The notes below the pieces were generated by a model. The model saw nothing but the letters and a program-made list of their open reading frames with translations. It made no database searches and was not told the origin of the DNA. A program made the position numbers and the translations under genes. Of a stretch of 64,000 nucleotides of DNA, positions 30,692 through 44,353 are shown one piece after another. Each line of letters begins with the position of its first letter. Within the stretch, counting starts at the first letter, position 1. This stretch comes from Ricinus communis (lineage: Eukaryota > Streptophyta > Magnoliopsida > Malpighiales > Euphorbiaceae), in NCBI RefSeq assembly GCF_019578655.1, contig NC_063256.1, positions 36,529,553 through 36,593,552 of the forward strand, read 5' to 3'.

Positions 30692-33600
30692 TACTTATTC
30701 AATTGCTTTGCTTCACATTCAATGTACTCTTCTTATACTATTTAGCTCTTCAACTTGTCAGACATTTACAAATTCAGATGTATCTCTGTTTTAAAGCTGC
30801 ATTGCCCAGCTTGCTGTATTTTTAGAAATAATTGTTTATTCCAATTTTATATACACATCATTGTTTGAGGAGTTCCTCTATTTAGCTTAGTCATTCTACT
30901 TTCATTTTTATTTAGATGCTTTTGCTATTTTTTGGTTTAAGTGATCCGAATGCGAATGCTTTACTCCAAGAATCATAGTCTTAGCGGGCCTGATATCACA
31001 TTGGCCTTTTTCTTTCTTCTTTTAGCTCTAGCAGTTGATGCTGATATCTCTTCCACTTACCAATTTTTTTCTGACTCTTATGGCTTTGCTTTATAAAAGA
31101 ATGCTTTTGAACACTGCAATAGTGGATAGTAGAACATGCTTTTTACAGGCCTGGCTGCCTAGTTGAGCACTTTAATCACTTATCTCAAATAGCCATCTCT
31201 CTGCTCTGGCATCAGTTTATTTATGCTATGGATTATGAAATAATTTAGGCACCCGTGTAACTAGTTTGGTTCTATGTGTCTCTGCAACATCAAGCTGTTT
31301 TAGATTTGCGTGTATGGATGAAAAGTTTAGCAGCATGTTTAGGATGAACTATATTCACGTCATCATGAATTCTCATGCTAGTATTTCTGATTAGTCCTTT
31401 TGTTGTTGTATTTGGAGTTAGATTATAGAATTTATTTATTATTATTAATTTTTTAATCACATGTTGCAAGTGGTAGAGAGCAAAGACATTGTCAGTCGAG
31501 TCTATTTCAAGTGTTGTTTAGATAGTTGACTGGGTTATTTGGATGGATGAATGCTCTGATGCAAATGACTCTTATCCAAAATGGATCATTAGTGTGCCAA
31601 TAAGCATCAATCAATGATTTTAGTAACAGAGAGCGGTGATGCGGTCTTAAAATCGATGAATGAAGCTTGATACTAATTGTGGTCAGCACCATTTCAACTT
31701 CATTTGTTGTAGATAGTTTATGCATCTTATTTTTCTTCAGCAGTGTCAAAAATTGTAGAGCAATATGATGTCTGGTTTTGTGTGTATTTGAGGGTCTCTA
31801 AGAATGTTTAATACTTTGCAGCGTGCATGTTAGGTAGACAGGAAAACAATTGCACTCTTGTTTGAAGCACGATGTCCTTCTTGTGTAGCCTGTATGGGCG
31901 ACTGATATTTGCATGTGCCTAATCTGCATTATTTATTATGATATCTTATTCAAGCCTGGGTCACATGGACCCATTATGATTCGGCTCAATTTGATGTTGG
32001 GCTGCTGTCGTTTTGGTTAAAGAGTTTCATAGTGGTGGCACACTGAGCTAGAAGTTTGTCCACCTGTGCAGGTTGATGGGCGTGCGAGCGAAGACCAGTT
32101 GCTTTGCTGTGTGTGCCCAGATGGTATGTCATAAAATAATTTAAAGTTGGATTGGAGGTTATGAAAAATGGAAAAGAAGAATAAAAAGAGGCCATCAGGG
32201 GATTGGATGCGATTGCGTTATGTATTAGTTGGCCTCCAGTCCAATCCAATCCAATGAAAGCATAAAACCAATAAAGTGATTAATGGGTACAATTTATGAA
32301 ATGTTTGGACAATTCTTGAATTTTCCAACCTGGCACTCCTATAAACCAAATATATATTACAACCCCACTCAAACTTATCAGAAAAGATTGCTTTGCTTGC
32401 CGGAAAAAGTGCATTAATCACAGCTTAATTTAATTTATATGAATAGTCACATCAGATATGGGTGGGTGGATTTTGTGAGACAATAACCCAAAAAAATAAA
32501 ATAGAAAATAAAAGTGTTACCTAAGGCTAGAATTAGTTTAGGAGAGATTGCTTTGCTTTTGCTCATAAACGCGGCTACTTATTCATAGTCATATTATATT
32601 AAATAAATACCAGAATAGTAATGGCATCTCCTCGGAAGGGAATAATAAAAGCATGTGCAAATTGGAAGGATCTTTTAAATTAAAATTAGTAATATTAAAA
32701 TAATATTCTTCTTTTTTTATTATCCGGAGATGATAAAAAGAAAATGGTGAAGGAGACTCCTCATCTGCCCCATCATATTCATATCCCTGCATACCATTCT
32801 TAATAAACCCAAAGCAATTCCATTCTTCTTTACCATTTTGTTTAATTGATTTAAGAATTTTAAAGAATAATGATTCCTTACCACTAAGAATCTTCCAATT
32901 ATATTTTTTGTAATATTTATATATTCTATGATATATACTTTCATTTAACACATTAGCGTGTACTATTTTAATATTATCATTTAACAAAATTTGTATATCT
33001 ATTAAATTAAATTAAAAATTAATATTCTAGATCTGTGTTAAACTATCAAAATAACCCATACCCTACAAACTTCTTTTTCTACCTCTTTTTATTCATGTAA
33101 AGTCTTTTTCAGATGATAAATTTATCAAAATGTGTTGCCATTGGAGGGAAATAAGAAATTAAAATATGATTATAAAATCATTGTCCAAATTGAAACCGAA
33201 ATTTTTAATTATTATAGAGATGTTAATATATGTAATAATAATAATTTAATAAAAATTGATATCTCCCATTGTGTTAGGTAGGAAGTGTGTGAAATTGAAA
33301 CTTTATAACAACTAACCGCAAAAGAGATTAAAATATGAGCTGTAACAGAAGAAGCAGATACCGAGAAATGGAATAATAAGCAAATGAAGGAAAAAAAGAA
33401 GATAGTTTGTAATTAGAGATTATCAACTTTAATTTCAACGCCGCTGATATTTAATTTGGATTTTATTTATACTATTAATTACCAAAGCAGCGTTACATTA
33501 GAGGTAAAGCCAAAAGGTTAACCAGTAAGATTTAATTAAATAAAAAGAGCGGGAAAGTCAAGCGTTGAATTTAATAATATACAGACACAGAATAATTCTT

Positions 33601-33756
33601 AAAAGAGACGATCACGGAGAGAGAAAACTGAAAGAAACAGAGAGAACGCATCTGTCTATCAGTGTTTCTTCTTCTTCTTTATTGATTTGAACCTCCTCAA
33701 AATCAATCCTTCCCTTCCTTTCTTTTCTTCACTTGCTTCCTCCCGATACAAAGAAA
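30692..33756. other. PDX1 3' flank and long intergenic region
   Basis: 3 kb without a supported gene. Minus-strand frames at 31507-31749, 31986-32249 and 32589-32987 (132 codons, very Asn/Ile/Lys-rich) look like chance frames in AT-rich DNA. From about 33600 the sequence takes on 5' UTR character with GAGAGA and CTTCTTCTTC runs before the first PLC gene. Confidence 0.45.
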
Positions 33757-36700
33757 ATGGGGAGCTATAGGATGTGTATGTGCTTCATTCGCAAGTTCAA
33801 AATCATGGACTCTGAGCCACCGCCGGACGTCAGGGATGCCTTCAAGAATTACACTGAAGGTTCCCTCCACATGACTCCCGACCACCTCCGCCGTTTCTTG
33901 CTCGATGTCCAGCATGCCGACGCTGCCACCTCCGACGCTGACAAGATCGTCGACCAGATTTTTAACAACAGACATCACATTGCTAAGTTTACTAGACGTA
34001 CTCTCACTCTCGATGATTTCCACCATTATTTGTTCTCTCCAGATCTCAATCCTCCTATTCTACCAACTGAGGTTTTTTGTTTTCTTCTTTTTGATTTACT
34101 CGCTCTTCTTACAGTTTTTCATTATTATTTAATTGTTGTTGTCTAATATCTCTGCTTCGTGTTTTCAGATTCACCAGGACATGACAAAACCATTGTCTCA
34201 TTATTTCATATTTACGGGCCATAACTCCTACCTAACTGGAAACCAGCTCAGCAGCGATTGCAGTGATGTTCCCATTATAAATGCTCTGAAGAGAGGTGTC
34301 AGAGTTATTGAGCTTGATTTATGGCCTAATTCCTCCAAAGATGATATTGATGTTCTCCATGGAAGGTATTGCTCTTTCATTCATTTCCAGCACTTGCTTA
34401 ATTTGATCACTCAAAAACCCGACTGTAGCTTCCTCACTGACCTTGGCGAGGTAATTGATTAATGACTTCTATTCTTTTATGGGTACTCTCGAGTATTTTG
34501 CAGCAATCGACAGTAGATTTCTTTAGGTACCATCCAGCAAATAAAGCAGGTTTTAATTTAGTATATATTATGTGGAACCAAAAATTCAACAGTTCAATAT
34601 TTAACTATGTTACATTCTATTTCGAGGTTCCAAATTCCAGAAATTATTAGAAATGCAAACACGCCCACCTCATGATTTAACAAAGATCTTGGACTGTTGA
34701 TCATCCTAGTAGATCTTTTATACATGTATTATACATCAGTTAACAAACAATCTAAATTGTATTAATGTGAACTTTGATAATTCCAATTATTCTTTCAGTT
34801 TTCTGGCTCTTGGTTGTCATGTGTACTCTTGAATTATTGCAGGACTCTCACCGCTCCTGTGGGACTCCTTAAGTGCTTGAAATCAATCAAAGAACATGCC
34901 TTTTCATTCTCCCCATATCCTGTTATAATAACCCTTGAAGACCACCTTACCCCAGATCTTCAAGCTAAAGTAGCTCAGGTGAATTTTTTTCTCCCCTATA
35001 TGGAGAAATTCTTTTCTTTGAAGGGCAGTTTACTGATTGCAAATGCTTTTGCTGTTAGATGATCACTGAAATATTTGGGAATATGCTGTATTCTCCCGAG
35101 TGTGACTGTTTACAAGAGTTGCCTTCTCCAGAAGATTTGAAGCATCGCATAATTATTTCAACAAAACCTCCCGAGAAGTTTCATAAGTCTAAAAGTGTCA
35201 AGATCAAGGGAAATAATTCTCAAAAGGATAAGGATTCTGATGATGATGCATGGGGGAAGGAATCTGATCAAGAAGATGGTGAATCGGTGTGTTAACTAGA
35301 AATGTGTTCTTTTCTCCTTTTACTACCTATCTAGTTTCATATAAACCTCAAACAGTTTTTGCTCTTTGCTTGCAGAGTGATAGTGATTCAAGTGAAGCTA
35401 GTGATGACGAGCTAAACCATTTAGGAGTAGATCCATACAAGCGTCTAATTGCTATTCATGCTGGAAAGCCTAAGGGTGGCTTAAAGGAGGCGCTAAAAGT
35501 TGACCCCAATAAAGTTAGACGCCTTAGTTTGAGTGAGAAGGCACTAGTTAAGGCTACTGAAAATCACGGAATGGATGTAATTAGGTGATTATTCGTATCA
35601 GACTTCTAGTGCAAGATGCCCGAATGGTTGATATTTTCTTTTAACTCTATTTTACTTAAGATTTCCAACCACGATCCATCATTTGCAATCTCTATGTACA
35701 GATTCACCCAGAAGAATATCTTAAGGGTATATCCTAAAGGTACTCGGTTTACCTCTTCCAATTACAAGCCACTTATTGCTTGGATGCATGGAGCTCAAAT
35801 GGTTGCATTCAATATGCAGGTTTGGTTCAGCTTTCTTTCTTCAAGTTGCTGGGATTGTGTCACTTAACAGTCATGTTATTTTGCTGCTCATCTTTGAAAT
35901 GGTAAAATAATGTAATGAAGATCGATAAAGACCTTTAGAAGTAACATATGTTTGACAGGTTGCAAATGATTCAGAATTCACCTGGTATCTGGAATCAATC
36001 TTCAGCAGTAATGCTACTCATTCTCATTTGTACTATGTTAGGGTCGTTTAGTTATTTAAGCTCCTTGGTTGTTTAAAATTTGTTTTTTGTCATCTCCATT
36101 CTCAAATTGCTGGAAACTTAATTGCTTTGTTCGGTTCTAAGATTTGTGGCGATATTATTAGCTCATGTGAATAGAAAAACGGTAGGATGTAAGCTTGCTA
36201 TATTCTCTTCTTTCAAGGATGGTAGTCAGATAAGTTAGTGCTTTGTCTATAATTTAATAACGCAATATATGAAGATCAAGTGTGAGGGATGAGTAATTTA
36301 CTAGTGAAAGTGGTCAGAGGGTGACTCGAAATAGGCAGGGACAGCATCAAATCAGTTAGGATAGTCGGTAGAATCCAAATATTGAATCAATTTCAGAGAA
36401 GGAAAGAACAAACAAGAGAGGAAGAGAATCAACTGTCTAAATTTTGTAACTCTTGAGCTATATGCTACTAGCTGTTTAAGTGAGCAATATTACTCTTTTT
36501 AATTTTTAACCATTTGATTGAGACATTTATGATATGCTTGCTGATGATGTTTCTATCTGAGGCTGAGTATCGATCCTTCTACATAACAGGGATATGGTAG
36601 AGCTCTCTGGCTGATGCATGGGATGTTTAGGGCCAACGGAAGTTGTGGTTATGTGAAGAAGCCTGATATACTGATGAATGTGGGTCCACATGGTGAAGTG

Positions 36701-37376
36701 TTCAATCCTAAAGCCAAACTGCCAATAAAGAAAACTTTAAAGGTGAGTGCATGGTGCCAAGTTTGTTAATACTAACCACCTCCCATTTCCCTTTCCTGGA
36801 CAGCTTTCAAGAACTTGTACTTTTATCACTTGACAGGTGAAAGTGTATATGGGAGATGGATGGCATTTGGATTTTAAACCAACGCACTTTGATTTGTATT
36901 CTCCACCAGATTTCTACACCAGGGTAGGTTGGGATTGTGAGAAATTTCTTTACTTTATGCTTACTGTATTCAAACACATTCGTAGAAGCAAGGATTGTTA
37001 AATTTGCAACCTGTAATTGTTGCATCTGATAATCAAGTCAATACTTTCTCATTGCAATATTCATCTGTTAATTAAATGGCAGGTTGGCATAGCAGGAGTG
37101 CCAGCTGATGTGAAAATGGAGAAAACCAAAATAAAAGAGGATAACTGGACACCTGTTTGGAATGAAGAGTTCACATTTCCATTGACTGTTCCTGAATTAG
37201 CTTTACTTCGAATTGAAGTTCATGAGTACGATATGTCTGAAAAGGATGATTTTGCTGGCCAAATTTGCTTTCCTGTTTCTGAACTGAGACCAGGAATTCG
37301 GGCCGTCCCTCTTTTTGATCGAAAGGGAAAGAAGTTGAATTCCTCGAGGCTTCTGATGCGGTTTGAGTTTGTTTAA
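33757..37376 (+). CDS. Phosphoinositide-specific phospholipase C, tandem copy A
   Basis: Nine exons: 33757-34071, 34169-34365, 34843-34978, 35059-35286, 35376-35584, 35702-35819, 36590-36742, 36837-36923, 37083-37376. Phases agree, giving about 578 aa. It hydrolyses phosphoinositides to diacylglycerol and inositol phosphate at the plasma membrane in a calcium-dependent way. Order: EF-hand-like N-lobe ([10 protein letters not shown] start, [19 protein letters not shown]); X domain with [12 protein letters not shown] (catalytic His-Asn), VIELDLWPN (metal-binding Glu/Asp), VLHGRT (second His) and ITLEDHL; an acidic linker; Y domain ([16 protein letters not shown], then [13 protein letters not shown]); C-terminal C2 domain with [14 protein letters not shown]. 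Closest to the AtPLC4/5 type by its N-terminus. First of three same-strand PLC genes. Confidence 0.95.
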
Positions 37377-40300
37377 GTCTAGCCCAGATGTTTTATAGTC
37401 CATGTATGTAATTTACTTGAATTATTCAGCAATTTTGATGTCCATGTTATTTCTATATAGCAATACTCTTGATTTTTTTTTTTTAAATCTTTTGAGCTGT
37501 TATGAACTTATTGTTATATATGTTTATGTATTATCGATTGTAAATAATTATCTTGTTTAATTAATTTTATTTTTATTCATAGGAAGGCCGGTGGGCTAGA
37601 GGCCAGAGGCTACAATATAGGAGTAGTCATCTCTTTACACTCTGTATAAAGGTAAAAACTCATCTATTATAAAGAGAAAGACTCAAGACTCGAATAAGAG
37701 ATATGTCACTTTGAAGAGTAGAGGCTATTGTCACTTGAGCTAGAAGTAGAAGTGTTTTTCTTTAATTAATTGATATGAAAGAGAATTTAGGTTCCATATT
37801 TGAAGCGGTTTCTTACTTGTTCATACTTACCAAGTAACCAAAGGTGCTTTGCTTTGCATGTAGAATGAATTTCTTCTTCATTGTAGCATATTTTAGATGG
37901 AAGCTTCCATTTATTATTAATTTTGTTAACCTTATTTTTGCATATTCTTGCATTCTGCAGACTCAAGAGATCATGCACGTGATTTCTTAATCAGGACAAC
38001 TTCGTCTATTGCACTTTAATAAGCCAAATTCCAAGCAATACGATTTTCTTTTTTTTCTAAAATTTCTTTTGTGAATTCTGGGGTTTTATGATTTTATCAC
38101 ATGAAATTTGTAAGCAAAGAAAGAAAAACAAAAAGATTTGAAGAAAGTAGAGACGCAGAAGGAAAGGGATATGCAGATAAGAAATTTGCTGTTAAACAGA
38201 GATACTTGGCAAATGGAGTAAGTGCACCTCATTGTCTTTGGCACTCAGTGCATCCTTTTTCAATGGAATATGTTCTTTGATTGTTCATGGCATTTTCCCT
38301 AGTTACCCAATCCATCTCTGTTTTCGAGCTCTGAATCTGCATCAATTTTAGTCTATTGATTTTCTTGTTTTTTGGCTTTTCAGTGCGTAGAAACACAGAT
38401 ATGTTCCCATTTTATTCTGCTAAATGGTTATCTATAGAGATATATGAATAGATCATATATGTATAAGAGTCCTATTCATTCTTTTTTCTTCCTACACAAA
38501 TATTCACTTGTTTGCAATTTCTCTTGTTTAATTAGACACACCAAATAAAGCCATTTCTTGATGCAATTTTTATTGGTAAATTTGAATCTGATACCCACTT
38601 ATAAAGAGAATCATTCTTCTTTTTTCTTTTATTAAATCACCCCCTTGAAAGATTTGAAGTTTTAACTCTGTTTTTTTCTCAAAAAGAGAAACAAGTAGAT
38701 GGTACAATTGTTTACAATAAAAGAGAACAAAAAGTCTAGAATAGATGCTAAATATGGGGCGTAAATATAGAGAAAGAAAGGTACAAATTAAATACATTGT
38801 CATCATCTTGCAGAAGTGAAATATAATGTTAAAGCAGTAGATTAGCTGTAAGAAGAGTTTTATGGTGACATTCCAAAACAAATATACATATATATATATA
38901 TATGGTGGCTCCATCCCTTGAAACATAGGGACAGGGGGCATTCATATTCAATTAGCACAGTGGCGTTCAAATTAGCTGGTGATGGTCAATTGCCAATGGC
39001 TAGCTTTTTGTAGGAATTATTCTTGTGGGAAGAAAAGTTGGTCGATCAAATTTGAACAAAAATCAATAGAAAAGAAAATAAATGTGTCCCTTTCTGAATT
39101 CTGAATGAATAGTTCTTTTCTTACTTTCTTTGGTTTTTTCAATGCAGAAAGAAGTACAATGCTTTCTGCTCCCTCTTCTCTTTCCTTTTGCCTACATATA
39201 TCAATCAGATTTTATTCTTCCTTTTGCTTTTTATTTTTGTATTTTTATTCTTAAATTGTGGGGTATTTAGTAGATCATATAAATTAAGTCTTTCTTAACC
39301 CTGCTGCTGCTGCTGCATAAAATCACATACACTCTTGGCTCTTCTTTTCTTATGATAATACTACTTTTTTATTTATAACTAAAATGGGGGAAAAACATAA
39401 AATTAAGATGTCTACTGTTCAAAGTCGAAAAGCTCAAACACTATAATCAATACAAAACTGAAATTGAGGTCTTTCCAATTGTTATAGCAGATTGAAGTAA
39501 ATGGTGGCTGTTGCATTGAAAGATTGACCTTCTTGGATGTGTTACAAAGCCTGAGGGAGGAATCACCTGCATAAATTCGCAACCCACAACAGTCACAACA
39601 TATCCAATATCATGAAATAAGCCACACTTAAATTTTGCAGTGCTATAAACCCGTTTACATGTCATACAAATAAGAATATATTGAAGCATAAAATCTGAAC
39701 TTCTTTTCACAGCAGCTTTGACCAGATTGTCTGTTCTCTTAAAGGTGTGAGAAAATGAAACTGAGTTCAGTTCTTTGAGATAGTTTCTTAAATGATAACC
39801 CGCATTTTCCATGGAAAAGAACCATAATTGCTATTATTCCGTTGAATAGCATTAATCGAACCATATTCAAAACACAATTTCTCTATTTATGCATGCATCA
39901 TTCGCAATTGAAGGTTCCGTAGCTTTTAAGGAAGCTCTTCCCTCTGCTTCATTCGAATCCATAAAAACTATTCTGTGGTCAAGAACATGTGTTTCTGCTC
40001 TGTAATTGTTAATTATAAAAAGAAAAAACTAGATTACAAGAGAACCTTCTCTGTTTCCTGCGGATAGTTACTACTTCATACATAGTCATGTGATGGTTAA
40101 GCATCTCAAAGTGCTGCATCTCTATATAAATTTAGTGGTAACCTTTTTCTCTTTGTCACAAGGGGAATCTTTTACATATATAAATATTCCCATGTTTATT
40201 AATTAAAACCAATAATTAAAAGTAAAAGAGAATTCTTCTGTGCTTCATTTCACGATATAAATTAAAAACAATAGCAACCAAAATGTGAAAATGCTGATTA

Positions 40301-40615
40301 AAAATATTGTTGATGATTCCTTTGTTTGACTCGCAGTGGTGCATACACGGAGTAATTAACTCCATCAGCTTTATCCATCGTATAAGAAGCTGGGAGATTA
40401 AATGTTGAGGAACAGCTCAACTGAGATGCTTTTCAGAAAAATCTAACCTTATTAGCCACTCTCATATAACCAATCCATCTGTCTAAAACAACGTCCAAAG
40501 GGCATACAAAGAATCCTGAGTCACACTCCATCATAAGGAAAAAATAAAAATAACTAGCTTTTCTTTAGCAGACTCCTTTAGCAGAGCTTGCTATCTCAAG
40601 GGTGCAGGAAGAGTT
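37377..40615. other. Intergenic region between PLC copies A and B
   Basis: No firmly supported gene. An orphan 121-codon minus-strand frame at 39447-39812 is listed separately. A TA microsatellite lies at 38889-38902. Confidence 0.4.
39447..39812 (-). CDS. Orphan ORF, 121 aa, unrecognised
   Basis: An ATG-started minus-strand frame of 121 codons. Its composition is less AT-biased than the flanks, with a balanced amino-acid mix and a Cys-x2-Cys pair (CMTCKRVYSTAKFKC). No family is recognised and no splice partners were found. A potential GT donor sits after FMQ, so it could be one exon of a larger or decayed gene. The phrase TGACCTTCTTGGATG at its 3' end recurs in similar form near 43615, downstream of PLC copy B, hinting at a shared duplicated segment. 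It may be a chance frame. Confidence 0.2.
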   Translation of the reverse strand: MENAGYHLRNYLKELNSVSFSHTFKRTDNLVKAAVKRSSDFMLQYILICMTCKRVYSTAKFKCGLFHDIGYVVTVVGCEFMQVIPPSGFVTHPRRSIFQCNSHHLLQSAITIGKTSISVLY

Positions 40616-43185
40616 ATGAAGATGTTCTTTAGTGGGAAGTTTAGAATCATGGAGATCGGACCTCCATCAGACGTGAAGGAATCATTTATGAAGTACAGTG
40701 AGGGAAGGAGTCACATGACTGCCGAGCAGCTGCAGCGGTTCTTGGTGGAAGTTCAGGGTGATAATGCAGCTTCAATCTCTGAGGCTGAGTTGATTCTGGA
40801 TCAGGTTTTGCAAAAGCGGCATCATATGACAAAGTGTGTTCGGAACAGTCTCACTCTTGATGATTTTCACTATTTCCTTTTTTCAACAGATCTTAATCCA
40901 CCTATTAGTGATCAGGTATATATGAAGAGACCCCATCTTTAGTTTACTGTGGTTGGTTCTAATTCTTTATTAACTAGGAAAATAAAAGAATTGATGTTTC
41001 TTAACATCTAATAAATTATTACATTCAGGTGGTGCAAGATATGACAGCACCTTTGTCCCATTATTTCATATATACTGGCCATAATTCATATTTGACTGGA
41101 AACCAAATCAGCAGTAACTGCAGCGACATCCCTATTGAAAAGGCACTCAAGAGAGGTTTGAGAGCAGTTGAACTGGATGTATGGCCAAATTCGGCAAAGG
41201 ATGATGCGCTTGTTCTTCATGGGTGGTATGCAATCAACATATATTTCCCTTTTTCCATTTTCTGGTTGTTTTCTTCTTTGCTGTCTTTATATTTGCTCAA
41301 ACTATTCTTACTTATCAATGTAGGACATTTACAGCTCCTGTGAAGCTAATTAAGTGTTTGAAGTCCATTAAAGAGCATGCCTTCTCTGCATCTCCATACG
41401 CAGTGATAATAACTCTTGAAGACCACCTCACTGAGAATCTTCAGGCCAAAGCAGCTCAGGTACTCCTTATGTCCTTCCTTCCATGAACACTGAACCCCAT
41501 TTTTACCCAGAAGTACAGTCTAAATCTCTTGTGCATTTTCTGTTTTTTCTTTTCTTTTCTTTTTCTAGATGATTGTTGAGACATTTGGAGATATGCTGTT
41601 TTATCCGAATACTGAATGCCTAGAAGAATTCCCTTCACCTGAGGAATTGAAATATAAGATCATTATATCAACCAAATCCCCGAAAGAGAAAGGAGACCTT
41701 GGAGTGGAGACCATGAAAGTAAAGGAAATTAACTCACTGAAGCAAAACGATTCTAGTGAAGATATGTGGGAGAAGGATCTATCAGAAATTTCAGTTCATC
41801 AAGAAGATGATGGAAAGGTGTGCTACAACTCTTTCATGTATATAGTTCTTCTCAAAAAAATTTATCTTTCTACGTGGTTGGTTCAATTCGCATGATTGAA
41901 CTGCAGAGTGATGGCGATACAAGTGATGAGAATCAGAATGATGAGTGCATTAATGCATGTGAACAAGAATTGAGGCCAAGAGAAGCACCTGCATACAAGA
42001 ATCTGATTCTGATTAATGCTAGAAAGCCCAAGGGTGGGTTAAAGCAAGCACTCAAAGTTGAGCTGGATAAGGTCAGACGCCTTAGCTTGAAGGAGCAAAA
42101 ATTTGAAAAGGTTATTGCATCCCATGGAACAGATGTTGTAAGGTAGCATGTCTTTAATATTTTCAATTTACTGCTTTCGCATGAATGTTTCTCAATTTGC
42201 AGGCCGGAATTAATCTAATGCAAGCACTGTATGCAGATTCACTCAGAGGAACATTTTGAGGATATATCCTAAGGGTATCCGAATTGACTCCTCCAACTAC
42301 AAGCCAATGAATGGTTGGTTACATGGAGCTCAAATGGTTGCCCTTAATATGCAGGTTTTGCTCTCTCTTCCTCGTTGAATTGCCAAATTCTTAAGCGTTT
42401 TCATAGTTCCTAAATCAACAACAATTTCTGGCAAATGGCAGGGATATGGTAAGCCTCTCTGGTTGATGCATGGGATGTTTAGAGCAAATGGTGGGTGTGG
42501 CTATGTCAAAAAGCCTGATTTTCTGATGAATGTGGGTCCAGAAAATCAGGTGTTCAATCCTAAAGAGAAGTTGCCTGTGAAGAAAACTTTAAAGGTGAGT
42601 ATGCAGTCGGACTAACATCAGTTACTCTCATCTTTAATTTCCTTTCTTAGTGATTCTAATGTTTGTTTCTCGGCATCAGGTTAAAATTTATATGGGAAAT
42701 GGATGGCACCTGGATTTTAAGCGAGCGCAATATGCTTTATTTTCCTCACCAGATTTCTATATCAGGGTAAGTTGGAGATCACTATTAGTATGTTAAGAAA
42801 ATCTAATTATTCTGCAAATCGATTCTATAGAGATTAGAAGGACTAATATAATTTCCTTTCTGCGTATTTTTACTGGATCCGTGGAGAGAAGGTTGGCATG
42901 GCAGGGGCACCAGCTGATAATACAATGAAGAAAACGAAGAAAAGGGAGAACAATTGGACACCCATTTGGAATGAAGAGTTTATATTTGCATTGACAGTTC
43001 CAGAGTTGGCTTTGCTTCGTGTTGAAGTTCATGACCGTATCATGCCTGAGAAGGATGATTTTGCAGGTCAGACATGTTTGCCTGTCTCTCAATTGAGACC
43101 AGGCATCCATGCAATCCCCCTGTTTGATCGCAAGGGAAATAAGTTCAGTTCAATGCGACTTCTCATGAGATTCGAGTTTCTTTAG
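40616..43185 (+). CDS. Phosphoinositide-specific phospholipase C, tandem copy B
   Basis: Nine exons: 40616-40915, 41029-41225, 41324-41459, 41569-41817, 41907-42142, 42237-42354, 42442-42594, 42680-42766, 42892-43185. Phases agree, giving about 589 aa. Domain order is as in copy A: EF-hand-like lobe, X domain ([28 protein letters not shown]), acidic linker, Y domain, C2. The catalytic His, Glu and Asp positions are retained. Differences: a shorter, altered N-terminus ([13 protein letters not shown]), HGWT where copies A and C have HGRT and HGGT, and a C2 loop [12 protein letters not shown] in place of [12 protein letters not shown], losing a likely calcium-ligand Asp. Six of nine exon lengths equal those of copy A. 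Downstream flank was invaded by a gypsy element. Confidence 0.93.
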
Positions 43186-44348
43186 GAAGTGTCAACACTT
43201 ATTTCCTTACATAAATGATCATCCATTTTTTCAGGCAAAGTATCCATTAATAGCAATTCATTTCTATGTACATGCCTTGCAGTAATCAATGAGTATGCTG
43301 CTGTCAACATTTCTTTCATTGAAGATTGACAGGAGGAGCAAGTAATTGAAAATTTGTGAGCTTTAAAAATGCCCAATTAACAGACTCTGACTTCATATCA
43401 GAACCTCGATACAAGAACAAATTTGTGGTTAACTCGAAAAAGAAATAGACAAACTGCGAAGAGGAAAATGTAATATCATCATCACTCGGTGGCTTGCAAA
43501 TGCATAAACGAACTATTTAAGGGTAAAAACTAATTCATGCCTCTTATATGAAAAATGAATTCAGCAGCATGTTTAAACTAAAAGGTGGTGTAATTTAGAA
43601 GAGCGACAGTCTGACCTTCCTGGATGAACATATTAAATAGGAATGAGAATATGTAAATTATGAACAGTCACTTGCAGACATAATTATGCTTCTGTGATAG
43701 AAGGGTACTGCTTCCAACTTGGTACCCGGAAGTAAGTTGCACACATTTGTCTATATTCTATTGAAGATCACCCTTTCTCTAATTATCTACAGAATTCTTT
43801 CTCTACAATTTTGCATCTATCCAATAATTAAACAAAAAAAACTAACTTAGACATCTCGTTCATTCTTGAATCATATATTTTCTTTATTACGAAGAATATA
43901 TCTAAAAATTAGAAATTCAATACGCCTTAATTTATTTATTTTTTAAATGATTTAAGAGTTTAAATTTAAAGGATGAGAAAATAATTTTTAAATATATTCT
44001 TTTTATTTTTCTTTGTTACTTTTTATTTTTTAAGTTGCATTCTCCTTTTTTATTCATAATTTTTTTGTTTATTAATTAAAAGTTAATAAGAGAGTAGAAT
44101 AGAATATTATTATAACACACGATATTTTAAGATAAATTAAAATAAAAAATATAATTATTTATAATTTAATAATGAGACGAATAAAAAATATTGGTGGGGC
44201 TGCTCTTATCAATATTATAAAAATTAGCTTGGCTCCTTATTCTTATTCTGAGTGTATGCCTAGAAATAAGATGTGAGTGCCTAAAAAGTGGATGAGTGAG
44301 AGAATACATGAGTGCAAGTATGTGGCAGAGTGACGGAAGATGAATGGT
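43186..44348. other. PLC copy B 3' flank up to the retroelement
   Basis: 3' UTR-like to about 43450, then AT-rich DNA ending at the GAGAG target site. No gene. Confidence 0.5.
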
Positions 44349-44353
44349 GAGAG

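Noticed and set aside
31507..32249. Minus-strand frames downstream of PDX1
   Set aside because: Unrelated short frames with no motif; probably chance.
32589..32987. 132-codon minus-strand frame before PLC copy A
   Set aside because: Very Asn/Ile/Lys/Tyr-rich, as expected for a chance frame in AT-rich DNA. No motif or splice partner.
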